From contig OZ244557.1 in the NCBI GenBank assembly GCA_965217625.1, forward strand, positions 2,356,001 to 2,420,000: DNA of 64,000 bases, given 5' to 3'. Under the pieces are notes generated by a model, which saw nothing but the letters and a program-made list of their open reading frames with translations, did not search any database and was not told the origin of the DNA. Below are positions 49,428 through 57,924 of this stretch, piece after piece. Position numbers and translations under genes: made by a program. Every line of letters begins with the position of its first letter. Positions within the stretch are counted from its first letter, which is position 1. Source of the stretch: TK10-74A sp965217625. GTDB lineage: Bacteria > Chloroflexota > Dehalococcoidia > Bin125.

Positions 49428-52400
49428 ATGAGTCTGCACAAACTGTTGATCGCCAACCGCGGCGAGATCGCGATCCGCATCGCGCGCGCCGCCACCGAGC
49501 TCGATATCCCCACCGTCTCCGTCTACTCGTCCGATGACGCCGCGTCGTCGCACGTCCGCGCAACGGACGAATCCTGCCCGCTGGAGGGGATCGGGGCCGC
49601 CGCCTACCTCGACATCGAGGGCGTGATCGGAGCGGCCAAGGCGTCCGGCTGCGACGCGCTGCATCCCGGTTACGGCTTCCTGGCCGAGAACCCCGGCCTC
49701 GCCCGGCGCTGCGCGGAGGAGGGCATCGTCTTCGTCGGGCCCAGCGTCGAGTCGCTGGAGTTGTTCGGCGACAAGGCGCGCGCGCGCGCGCTGGCCCAGG
49801 AGCACGACGTGCCGGTGCTGCCCGGCAGCCCCGCCGCCGTCGATCTGGCCGGGGCGGAGGCCTTCCTGGCCGGGCTCGGCGACGGCGGCGCGATGGTGAT
49901 CAAGGCGGTCGCCGGCGGCGGCGGTCGCGGGATGCGGGTCGTCGAGGACGCCGGCGCGGTGGCCGAGGCCTACGCCCGCTGTCAGTCCGAGGCCAAGGCC
50001 GCCTTCGGCGACGGCGCCGTCTACGTCGAGGAGTTGATCGCGCGGGCGCGCCACATCGAGATCCAGGTCGTCGGCGACGGCTGCGGCGGCGTCAGCCACC
50101 TGGGCGAGCGCGAGTGCAGCGTGCAACGCCGCCACCAGAAGATCGTCGAGATCGCGCCCAGCCCCCAACTGAGCGAGGCGCTGCGATCCCGTATCGCGGG
50201 CGCGGCGGTGCGCATGGCGCAAGCGGTCGGCTACCGCAGCCTGGGGACCTTCGAGTTCCTGGTCGACGCCACCGCCGACGACCGCTTCGTCTTCATCGAG
50301 GCCAACGCCCGCCTGCAGGTCGAGCACACCGTCACCGAGGAGGTGACGGGCGTCGACCTCGTGCAGTCGCAGTTGCGCATCGCCGGCGGCGAATGCCTCG
50401 CCGACATCGGCCTGACGCAGGAGTCGGTGCCTGCGCCGCGCGGCTACGCCATCCAGTCGCGCGTGAACCTCGAGCAGATGCAGCCCGATGGGACCGTGCG
50501 GCCGTCGGGCGGCATGCTCAGCGTGTTCCAGGCGCCCTCCGGTCCGGGCGTGCGCGTCGATACGTACGGCTGCGCCGGCTACGCCACGAACCCCAACTTC
50601 GACTCGCTGCTGGGCAAGGTGATCGCCTCATCGCCGTCGCCCGACTTCGGCGCGGCCGTGAAGCGATCGCTGCGGGCGCTGGGCGAGTTCCAGATCGACG
50701 GCGTGGAGACGAACATCGGATTCCTCTGCAACGTGCTCCGTCACGCCGACTTCGCCGATGGCACGGTCTACACCCGCTGGGTCGATGACCACATCGCGAC
50801 GCTCGCCGTCACCGATGCGGCCGCCGCCGGCGCGCCCTCCCGCGACGGCGTTGCCGGCGCCGGCGCCAAGCTCGACTCCCGCGACCCGCTCGCCGCGCTC
50901 GACTTCTTCCGCCAGGGCGAGGGCACCCGCGTAGGAGGCGCGCCCGCCGCCGCCGAGATCGTCGGCCCGCCCAACACCGACCCCGTCGGCGCGCCCCTGC
51001 AGGGCACCGTGGTGGAGATCCAGGTGGCCGTCGGCGATCACGTCCGCGAGGGCCAACTCCTCTTCGTGATGAGCGCGCTCAAGATGGAGCACCTGGTCCA
51101 CGCGACCTTCGGCGGCATCGTCCGCGAGATCACGGTCGCCGTCGGCGACACGGTCTATGAGGACCACCCGCTGATCTTCGTGCAGCCCGCCGACGTCGGC
51201 GACGCGATCGTCGAGCCGGACAAGGAGATCGACCTCGACTACATCCGCCCCGACCTCCAGGCGCTCTTCGATCGGCGCGCCTTCGGCCACGACGTCAACC
51301 GCCCGGCCGCCGTCGAGCGCCGCCACAGCCGCAACCGCCGCACGGTCCGCGAGAACATCGAGATGCTGATCGATCCGGGCACCTGGATCGAGTATGGCGA
51401 GCTGGCGATCGCGGGGCAGCGCCGCAAGCGGCCGCTTGAGGAGCTGATCCGCAAGACGCCCGCCGACGGCCTGGTGGCCGGCGTGGGGTCGGTCAACGGG
51501 GAGCACTTCGGCGACGACCGCAACCGCGTCGCCTTCATCTCCTACGACGACACCGTGTTCGCCGGCACGCAGGGGATGAACGGGCATCACAAGACCGACC
51601 GCATGGTCGACCTCGCCTACGAACTGTCGCTGCCGGTCATCTTCCACGCGGAGGGGGCCGGCGGCCGCTCCGGCGAGACGGACGGCTTCGAGGGACGCGG
51701 CTTCGGTGGCGACGTCCGCACCTGGGACAAGATGTGCCGCCTGAGCGGCACGGTGCCGATGATCGGCATCACCGCCGGCTGGTGCTACGCCGGCAACGCG
51801 GCGATCCTGGGCGTCACCGATCTCATCATCGCGACCGAGGACGCGCTCATCGCGATGGGCGGCCCCGCCACCATCGAGGGCGGCGGCATGGGCGCCTTCC
51901 TGCCCGAGGAGGTCGGGCCGATCTCCGACATCGCGCCGGCCGGCACCGTCGACCTCGTGGTCAAGGACCAGGACGAGGCGATCCTGATGTCGAAGAAGCT
52001 GCTCTCGTACTTCCAGGGCCCGATCAAGGACTGGGAGTGCGCGGACCAGCGGCTGCTGCGCCACGTCATCCCCGAGCACCGCCTGCGCGCCTTCGACGTG
52101 CGCGAAGCGGTGCATCTGCTCGCCGACAAGGACTCCGTCGTCGAACTGCGGCCCGACTTCGGCATCGGCATGGTTACGGCCTTCATCCGCATCGAGGGGC
52201 GCCCCTTCGGCCTGACCGCCAACAACAACGCCTTCATCGGCGGCGCCATCGACAGCGACGGCTCCGACAAGGTGGCCCGCTTCTGGCAGCTCTGCGACGC
52301 CTGGAACATCCCCATCGTCACGGTCGTCGACACGCCCGGCATGATGGTCGGGCCGGATGTCGAGCGGACCGGCCTCGTGCGCCATTGCAGCCGCCTCTTC

Positions 52401-52805
52401 GTCACCGGCGCGAACCTGGAGACCCCCCGCTTCGCCGTCATCCTGCGCAAGGGCTATGCGCTGGGCTCCATGGCCATGCTGACCGGCAGCGCCCGCGCGC
52501 CCTACTTCACCGTCGATTGGCCCACCGGCGAGCACGGCGGCATGAACGTCGAGTCGGGCGTGCTGCTCTCGAACCGGGAGATGCTGGCGAAGATCGAGGA
52601 CGTCGATGAGCGCGCGGCCGAGTACCAGCGCCTCGTCGGTATGGCCTACGTGCGCGGCGGCTCGCTGAACGTCGCCTCCACGTACGAGATCGACAACACG
52701 ATCGACCCCGCCGAGACGCGCTACTGGATCATGCAGGGCCTCAAGGCCTGCCCCAACCCCGACCCCATCCGCCGCGGCCGCGCGCAGTTCCTCGACACCT
52801 GGTAG
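49428..52805 (+). CDS. single-chain biotin-dependent acyl-CoA carboxylase (BC-BCCP-CT fusion)
   Basis: An 1125-residue protein with all three activities. Biotin carboxylase (about 1-450): KLLIANRGEIAIRIARAA, ALHPGYGFLAEN, the ATP-grasp loop KAVAGGGGRGMR and FIEANARLQVEHTVTEEVTG. Biotin carrier (about 525-595): VMSALKMEH with the attachment Lys552, an ALKM version of the usual AMKM. Carboxyltransferase (about 610-1125): NRVAFISYDDTVFAGTQGMNGHHKTDRM, IEGGGMGAFLPEEVG, FGLTANNNAFIGGAIDSDGSDKVARF and TVVDTPGMMVGPDV. Bacteria usually split these into two or more subunits. Acetyl-, propionyl- or a longer acyl-CoA may be the substrate. Confidence 0.92.
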   Translation: MSLHKLLIANRGEIAIRIARAATELDIPTVSVYSSDDAASSHVRATDESCPLEGIGAAAYLDIEGVIGAAKASGCDALHPGYGFLAENPGLARRCAEEGIVFVGPSVESLELFGDKARARALAQEHDVPVLPGSPAAVDLAGAEAFLAGLGDGGAMVIKAVAGGGGRGMRVVEDAGAVAEAYARCQSEAKAAFGDGAVYVEELIARARHIEIQVVGDGCGGVSHLGERECSVQRRHQKIVEIAPSPQLSEALRSRIAGAAVRMAQAVGYRSLGTFEFLVDATADDRFVFIEANARLQVEHTVTEEVTGVDLVQSQLRIAGGECLADIGLTQESVPAPRGYAIQSRVNLEQMQPDGTVRPSGGMLSVFQAPSGPGVRVDTYGCAGYATNPNFDSLLGKVIASSPSPDFGAAVKRSLRALGEFQIDGVETNIGFLCNVLRHADFADGTVYTRWVDDHIATLAVTDAAAAGAPSRDGVAGAGAKLDSRDPLAALDFFRQGEGTRVGGAPAAAEIVGPPNTDPVGAPLQGTVVEIQVAVGDHVREGQLLFVMSALKMEHLVHATFGGIVREITVAVGDTVYEDHPLIFVQPADVGDAIVEPDKEIDLDYIRPDLQALFDRRAFGHDVNRPAAVERRHSRNRRTVRENIEMLIDPGTWIEYGELAIAGQRRKRPLEELIRKTPADGLVAGVGSVNGEHFGDDRNRVAFISYDDTVFAGTQGMNGHHKTDRMVDLAYELSLPVIFHAEGAGGRSGETDGFEGRGFGGDVRTWDKMCRLSGTVPMIGITAGWCYAGNAAILGVTDLIIATEDALIAMGGPATIEGGGMGAFLPEEVGPISDIAPAGTVDLVVKDQDEAILMSKKLLSYFQGPIKDWECADQRLLRHVIPEHRLRAFDVREAVHLLADKDSVVELRPDFGIGMVTAFIRIEGRPFGLTANNNAFIGGAIDSDGSDKVARFWQLCDAWNIPIVTVVDTPGMMVGPDVERTGLVRHCSRLFVTGANLETPRFAVILRKGYALGSMAMLTGSARAPYFTVDWPTGEHGGMNVESGVLLSNREMLAKIEDVDERAAEYQRLVGMAYVRGGSLNVASTYEIDNTIDPAETRYWIMQGLKACPNPDPIRRGRAQFLDTW

Positions 52806-52829
52806 CCGCGTGGCGTCCCGCCGGCCCTG

Positions 52830-55298
52830 CTAGTAGACGATCTCGTCGATCACCAACTGCGCCAGCGTCTCGTCGTCCAGGCGCAGCTCCCCTTGCAGGA
52901 TCTCCAGGTTGTGCTCGCCCAGCGCCGGCGACGGCCGCGCCGGCAGGTAGTCCCCGTTCCACGTGAAGGGCTGCTTGTGGGCCAGGAACGGCACCTCGCC
53001 GCGGTCGTACGAGAGGTAGTAGTCACGCATCCCCGCGTCCCGCTCCACCTGATCCGCGACGCTCTCCAGGGCGCTGGCCGGGATGCACCGCGCCTGCAGC
53101 CGCTCCGCGATCTCCCACTCGTCCCGGTCCGACGTCCAGGCCGCGATCGCCGCGTCGATCTCCGCCTCCGCGCGGCGCCGTCCCTCGACGCCGGCCAGGT
53201 CCGGTCGCGCCGCCAGGTCGTCGCGGCCCATCACGTCGCACAGGGCCCGCCATTGCGCGTCGCCGTGCGCGCTGATCGCCACCCAGCGGTCGTCGCCGGC
53301 GGTCGGGTAGATGCCGTGCGGGACGTCGTCGGCCGATGCGTTGCCGCGCCGCGCCGCCATGACGCCGTTGACCAGCCGGTCGATCAGCTCCGTGTCCAGC
53401 AGATGCACCGACGCCTCGTACTGCGCGATCTCCAGGAACTGGCCCTCGCCCGTCTCCTCCCGCTGCAGCAGCGCCGCGATCAGCCCCGCGGCCGCGATCG
53501 GCGCGAGCGTGAAGTCGGTGTGCAGCGTGCCCATGCCCACCGGCGCGCGGTCGGGCTCGCCCATGTGCCCCGGCACGCCGCTCAGCGCCAGCACGCCGTT
53601 GCCGATCGCCCGCCAGTGCGACTTCGGCCCGCTGTGCCCCATCACCGGGAACGAGCCGATCACCAGGTCCGGGCGCAGCGGCAGCAGGTGCTCGGGCCCC
53701 AGCCCCCACTTCGACATCGCGTCCGGCGCGTAGTTCGAGGTCACCATGTCGAAGTGCGGCAGCAGCGTCTGCTTGATGAAGGCCACCGTCTCCGGCTTGT
53801 GCAGGTTCAGCGTCAGGCTGCGCTTGTTCGTGTTGCAGTCGGCGAAGAAGCCGCCGGTGTCGATGCTGAAGCCCTGCGGCGGGTGCACGAACTCCCGCAC
53901 CTGATCGATGCCCGTCGCCGACTCCACCTTGACCACGTCCGCCCCCAGGTTCGCGAGCAGCTCGGTGATCAGCGGCCCCGCCGCCATCCAGCAGAAGTCG
54001 AGCACGCGGTAGCCCGACAGCGGCAGGTCGCCCGCACGCCCCCGCGCCGCCCCCCGGCGGGCGCCCAGCGCCCCCTCCGACAGCGCCCGCAGGATCGGGT
54101 CCGTGTGCTCGCCGAGTCCCGGCGCCGGCCGCGCCTCGATGTCGCAGCCGGAGAAGCGGTACGGCGAGCGCGGCTTCGCGATCGCGCGGCCCAGGACGGG
54201 GTGCTCCACCTGGGGGAAGAAGTCGCGCTCGTGCAGGTGCGGGTCCGCCGCGATGTCGGCGGCGTTCTGCACCGGCGTCGCGTAGTGCCGGCCCTCCTGC
54301 CCGCGCCGCACCAACTCGTCGCGGTCCAGCGACGCGCAGAACTCGATGAAGTACCGGTTCATCTCCTCGCGGTGCGCCGCCCGGTACATCGGGTCGTGCC
54401 AATCGTCCGTCCCCATCCCGTAGCTCTCGCCCATCACCTCGCGGTACCACTCCGAGAACAGCGCCCAGCGCACCGGGTTCGGCATGAACGCCACCCACTG
54501 CCCGTCCTTCGTCGCGAACGTCGTCCCATACGACTTGATCAGCGTCACGGTGCCCGTGTTGCCGGTCTTCCACGAGTTGAAGCCCGTGCCCAGGGCCCGA
54601 TTCTCGAGCCCCTGCTCCCCGCCGCGCTCGCAAACCGACCCCCACCAGCGCCAGATGTTCTGATTCGCCGCCTGGATCGTGGTCGACGCCGTGGCCTCCT
54701 GCAGGCTCACCTCGACCGCGTTGCGACGGCCCCGCAGCCGCCGGTCGAAGATGGCGGCGCAGGCCGCGGCCACGCCGATGTACGCGCTCTGCTTGTAGCC
54801 CAGCTTGCCGGCCGGGTAGTCGGGCGGGACGCCGGGGTAGCCGCAGCAGTACAGCAGCCCGCCGGCGGCGGCCGTCGCCAGATCGCTGACGGCGAGGTCG
54901 GGCTGCCCGCGGCGCAGCACTGCGTCGATCACGGTCGGCCCGTCGTCCTGACCTGCCAGCGCCTCCAGCAGCGATCGCGCCCCCGCGCTCTTCTCGACCG
55001 GCGCGATCACGATGTCGGCCGCCTCAGCGATCGCCCGGATCCGTCCCCATGCCTCGTCCGACTCCAAGTCCAGCGCCAGGCTCTCCTTGCCCGCGTTGTA
55101 GAGCAGATGCGGCAGCCCGCGCTCGATCCCCGCCTCGCCATCGACGAATGGGCCCCGCGCGCGGGTCGCGTCGCCGCCCGCCGGCTCCACCCGGATCACC
55201 CGCGCCCCCAGGTCGGCCAGGTAGCGCCCCGTCACGAGCAGCGGCTCGTCGGCGAGGTCCAGGACGAGTGCGCCGTCGAGCGGCTTGGCGTTCGGCAT
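52830..55298 (-). CDS. two-domain class III CoA-transferase (fused CaiB/BaiF)
   Basis: An 822-residue fusion of two family III CoA-transferase domains. Domain 1 (about 1-405): LVLDLADEPLLVTGRYLADLGARVIRVEPAGGDATRARGPF-type opening, LLYNAGKESLALDLESDEAW, LQEATASTTIQAANQN. Domain 2 (about 425-822): YRVLDFCWMAAGPLITELLANLGADVVKVES, NTNKRSLTLNLHKPETVAF, EETGEGQFLEIAQYEASVHLL. In domain 1 the strand usually reading NKR is NAGKES. Same architecture as 36052-38508. GAGGGGACCACC precedes the ATG. It is divergent from a pair of separate single-domain genes. Confidence 0.9.
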   Translation of the reverse strand: MPNAKPLDGALVLDLADEPLLVTGRYLADLGARVIRVEPAGGDATRARGPFVDGEAGIERGLPHLLYNAGKESLALDLESDEAWGRIRAIAEAADIVIAPVEKSAGARSLLEALAGQDDGPTVIDAVLRRGQPDLAVSDLATAAAGGLLYCCGYPGVPPDYPAGKLGYKQSAYIGVAAACAAIFDRRLRGRRNAVEVSLQEATASTTIQAANQNIWRWWGSVCERGGEQGLENRALGTGFNSWKTGNTGTVTLIKSYGTTFATKDGQWVAFMPNPVRWALFSEWYREVMGESYGMGTDDWHDPMYRAAHREEMNRYFIEFCASLDRDELVRRGQEGRHYATPVQNAADIAADPHLHERDFFPQVEHPVLGRAIAKPRSPYRFSGCDIEARPAPGLGEHTDPILRALSEGALGARRGAARGRAGDLPLSGYRVLDFCWMAAGPLITELLANLGADVVKVESATGIDQVREFVHPPQGFSIDTGGFFADCNTNKRSLTLNLHKPETVAFIKQTLLPHFDMVTSNYAPDAMSKWGLGPEHLLPLRPDLVIGSFPVMGHSGPKSHWRAIGNGVLALSGVPGHMGEPDRAPVGMGTLHTDFTLAPIAAAGLIAALLQREETGEGQFLEIAQYEASVHLLDTELIDRLVNGVMAARRGNASADDVPHGIYPTAGDDRWVAISAHGDAQWRALCDVMGRDDLAARPDLAGVEGRRRAEAEIDAAIAAWTSDRDEWEIAERLQARCIPASALESVADQVERDAGMRDYYLSYDRGEVPFLAHKQPFTWNGDYLPARPSPALGEHNLEILQGELRLDDETLAQLVIDEIVY

Positions 55299-55354
55299 GG
55301 TGGTCCCCTCAGTCTCCCGCGCTCATCCGACGGAGCCGGTTTCCAGGCAGCGGA

Positions 55355-55383
55355 TTGAACCGGCCGCCCGTGGGCAGTATCGT
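55355..55383 (+). promoter_or_regulatory. promoter TTGAAC-N17-TATCGT, leaderless-type
   Basis: TTGAAC (55355-55360) and TATCGT (55378-55383) have ideal 17-nt spacing. The -10 box ends 8 nt before the ATG at 55392, which has no ribosome site. This is the clearest leaderless-type promoter in the window. Confidence 0.55.
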
Positions 55384-55391
55384 CCCGATCG

Positions 55392-56657
55392 ATGTCCCCC
55401 GTCGCGCTCGGTCCCTACCGCGTGGTCGAACTGTCGAGCGAACGCACCGCGTTCTGCGGGAAGATACTACGCGACCTCGGCGCGGACGTGATCACCGTCG
55501 AGCCGCCCGACGGCTCCGACGCCCGCCGCTTCGGCCCCTACGCGAATGACACGCCCGGCCTGGAGACCAGCCTCGCCTGGTGGGCCCACAACCGCGACAA
55601 GCGCAGCCTGGCGCTGGACGTCAAGACTGACGCCGGTCGCGACATCCTGGCCCGCCTGCTCGGCGACGCCGACTTCCTCATCGAGGGCGTCGACCCGGAG
55701 CGCCAGGTCGGCCTGGGGCTCGACGACGCGACGCTGGCGTCGCGCTTCCCGCGGCTGATCGCCGCCTCCATCACCCCCTTCGGCCGCGAGGGTCCCAAGG
55801 CCGCCTACCGCGGCGGCGAGCTGATCGCGCTGGCCGCGTCGACCCTGCTCTCCACCTGGGGCGACCACGACCGCCCGCCCGTGATGATGGCCGTGCCGCA
55901 GGCCTACGCCCACGCCGGCGCCGAGGCCGCCGTCGGCTGCATGGTGGCGCTCAACGAGCGCGCCGCGTCGGGCCTCGGCCAGCGCGTCGAGGCGACGGCC
56001 CAGACGGCGCTCACCTTCGCCACGCAGTGCACGACGCTGAACGCGCTCTGGGGTGGCGGCAACTTCGTCCGCTGGGGCGGCGGCGCGAAGTTCGGGCCCC
56101 TCGCCGTGCGCTTCATCTGGCCTTGCAAGGACGGCTACGTCGCCGCCGGGCTCTTCTTCGGCAGCGCGATCGGTCCGCCGACGAACCGCTTCACGCAGCT
56201 GATCTACGACAAGGGCTTCTGCGACGAGTCGATCCGCGACAAGGACTTCATCACCTACGTCGGGCCGCTGCTGAGCGGCGAGGAGCCGATGTCGGAGTTC
56301 GAGCGCTGCCAGGAGGCCGTCGGGCGCTTCTGCGCGGCCCACACGCGGGCCGAGATGGAGGCCTACGCGGAGGAGCACGACCTGCTGATCAACGCCGTGC
56401 GCACGACCGCCGACCTGCTGACCGAGCCGCAACTCCAGGCGCGGGGCTACTTCCGCGAGATCGAGCAGCCCGGCGCGGCGGCGCCGGTGACGGTTCCCGG
56501 CCCCTTCGCCCGGTTCAGCGAGACACCGATCGAGATCGGCGGCCACGCGCCGTCGATCGGGGAGCACACGCGGCAGGTGCTGCGCGACGACCTGGGCCTG
56601 GCCGACGCCGAGATCGACGACCTGCTGGCGCAGGGCGTGATCGGAGCGCCGCGATGA
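55392..56657 (+). CDS. class III CoA-transferase, single domain (domain-1 type)
   Basis: A 421-residue CaiB/BaiF protein. YRVVELSSERTAFCGKILRDLGADVITVEPPDGSDARR resembles domain 1 of the fused proteins. HNRDKRSLALDVKTDAGRDIL and SITPFGREGPKAAYRGGELIALA continue the family pattern, with SGLGQRVEATAQTAL instead of the usual VDVS strand. It ends four bases inside the next CoA-transferase (ATGA overlap), so the pair may form a heterodimer analogous to the fused enzymes. Confidence 0.9.
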   Translation: MSPVALGPYRVVELSSERTAFCGKILRDLGADVITVEPPDGSDARRFGPYANDTPGLETSLAWWAHNRDKRSLALDVKTDAGRDILARLLGDADFLIEGVDPERQVGLGLDDATLASRFPRLIAASITPFGREGPKAAYRGGELIALAASTLLSTWGDHDRPPVMMAVPQAYAHAGAEAAVGCMVALNERAASGLGQRVEATAQTALTFATQCTTLNALWGGGNFVRWGGGAKFGPLAVRFIWPCKDGYVAAGLFFGSAIGPPTNRFTQLIYDKGFCDESIRDKDFITYVGPLLSGEEPMSEFERCQEAVGRFCAAHTRAEMEAYAEEHDLLINAVRTTADLLTEPQLQARGYFREIEQPGAAAPVTVPGPFARFSETPIEIGGHAPSIGEHTRQVLRDDLGLADAEIDDLLAQGVIGAPR

Positions 56658-57874
56658 GCGACGCGAAGACGGTCGCCACGGCCCTGGCCGGCCTGAGGGT
56701 GCTCGACCTGAGCTGGGCGCTCGTCGGCCCGGCCGCGATGCGCGTGCTGTCCGACTTCGGGGCCACGGTCGTCAAGGTGGAAAGCGGCACCCGCATCGAC
56801 CCGGTGCGCGCCGGTCCCCCGTTCTGGCAGGGGCAGCCGGGCCCGGAGCGCTCGTCGAACTTCATCAACTACAACGTCAACAAGCGCATGATCCAACTCG
56901 ACCTCTCGAAGCCGGCGGCGCGCGACGTCGTGCGGCGCCTGGTCGATTGGTGCGACATCGCCATCGAGTCGTTCGTGCCGGGTGTGATGGAGCGTTGGGA
57001 CCTGCACTACGACGCGCTCAAGCGGCGCAAGCCCGATCTGATCATGGTCAGCACCTGCCTCAACGGGCAGACCGGGCCCGACCGCACGGGCGGCGGCTAC
57101 GGCGTGGGCGGCGCGGCCCGCGCGGCCATGATCGAGGTGCTCGGGTGGCCCGACCGCGACCCCTCCCTCGCCCGCGCCTACACCGACTACACCGCCTCTC
57201 GCATGGTGGCCGTCGCCGCCCTTGCCGCGCTCGACCACCGCCGCCGCACCGGCCAGGGCCAGTACATCGACCTGTCCCAGGTCGAGGCGTCGATCCCGTT
57301 CATCGGCCCGGCCGTGCTGGACGCCAGCGTCAACGGGCGCGTGCTGCGCCGCCGCGGCAACCGACAGCCGGGCGCGGCCCCGCACGGCGTCTTCCCCTGC
57401 GCCGGCGACGATCGCTGGATCGCGATCGCCGTCTGGTCGCAGGACGAGTGGCGGGCGCTGTGCGGCGTTGCCGCGGCGGCCTGGGAGACCGACCCCCGCT
57501 TCGCCGGCCCGGCCGAGCGAGAGCGCAACCAGGACGAGTTGGAGCGGGCGATCGCCGCTTGGACGGTCGGCCAGGACGCCCACGCGCTGGAGCGCGCGCT
57601 GCAAGACGCCGGCGTCGAGGCGCACGCCGTCCTCGACAGCCTGGAGGGCGACCAGGACGCGCAACTCCAGGCGATGCGGCACTTCGTCGAGATCGAGTCC
57701 TCCGACTTGGGCGCGCTGCCCGTCGAGAACACCCGCCAGCGGCTCTCGCGGACCCCGTCCGACCCGCGTTGGGTGGGGACCTACGGCGAGGACAACGACT
57801 TCGTGCTGCGGGAGCTGCTGGGCCTCGACGACGACGCCATCGCCGAGATCGCGGCCGGCGGCGCCCTGCAATAG
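56654..57874 (+). CDS. class III CoA-transferase, single domain (domain-2 type)
   Basis: A 406-residue CaiB/BaiF protein. LRVLDLSWALVGPAAMRVLSDFGATVVKVESGTRIDPVR shares the VLDLSW...GP...VES pattern with domain 2 of the fused enzymes. YNVNKRMIQLDLSKPAARDVV, IAIESFVPGVMERW, RTGQGQYIDLSQVEASIPF and NRQPGAAPHGVFPCAGDDRWIAIAV are family segments. Its ATG lies within the stop of the upstream CoA-transferase (ATGA), implying coupled translation and equal amounts. Confidence 0.91.
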   Translation: MSDAKTVATALAGLRVLDLSWALVGPAAMRVLSDFGATVVKVESGTRIDPVRAGPPFWQGQPGPERSSNFINYNVNKRMIQLDLSKPAARDVVRRLVDWCDIAIESFVPGVMERWDLHYDALKRRKPDLIMVSTCLNGQTGPDRTGGGYGVGGAARAAMIEVLGWPDRDPSLARAYTDYTASRMVAVAALAALDHRRRTGQGQYIDLSQVEASIPFIGPAVLDASVNGRVLRRRGNRQPGAAPHGVFPCAGDDRWIAIAVWSQDEWRALCGVAAAAWETDPRFAGPAERERNQDELERAIAAWTVGQDAHALERALQDAGVEAHAVLDSLEGDQDAQLQAMRHFVEIESSDLGALPVENTRQRLSRTPSDPRWVGTYGEDNDFVLRELLGLDDDAIAEIAAGGALQ

Positions 57875-57894
57875 GGCGGTCGCCGTTCGCGTGC

Positions 57895-57924
57895 GCCCCG
57901 ATCAGTGCGGCCCCGATCAGTGCG
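57895..57924 (+). repeat. 15-bp tandem duplication spanning the acyltransferase stop codon
   Basis: GCCCCGATCAGTGCG occurs twice head-to-tail (57895-57909 and 57910-57924). The second copy contains the TGA of the minus-strand acyltransferase and the first copy repeats it just outside the gene; it looks like a slippage or replication duplication. Confidence 0.75.
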
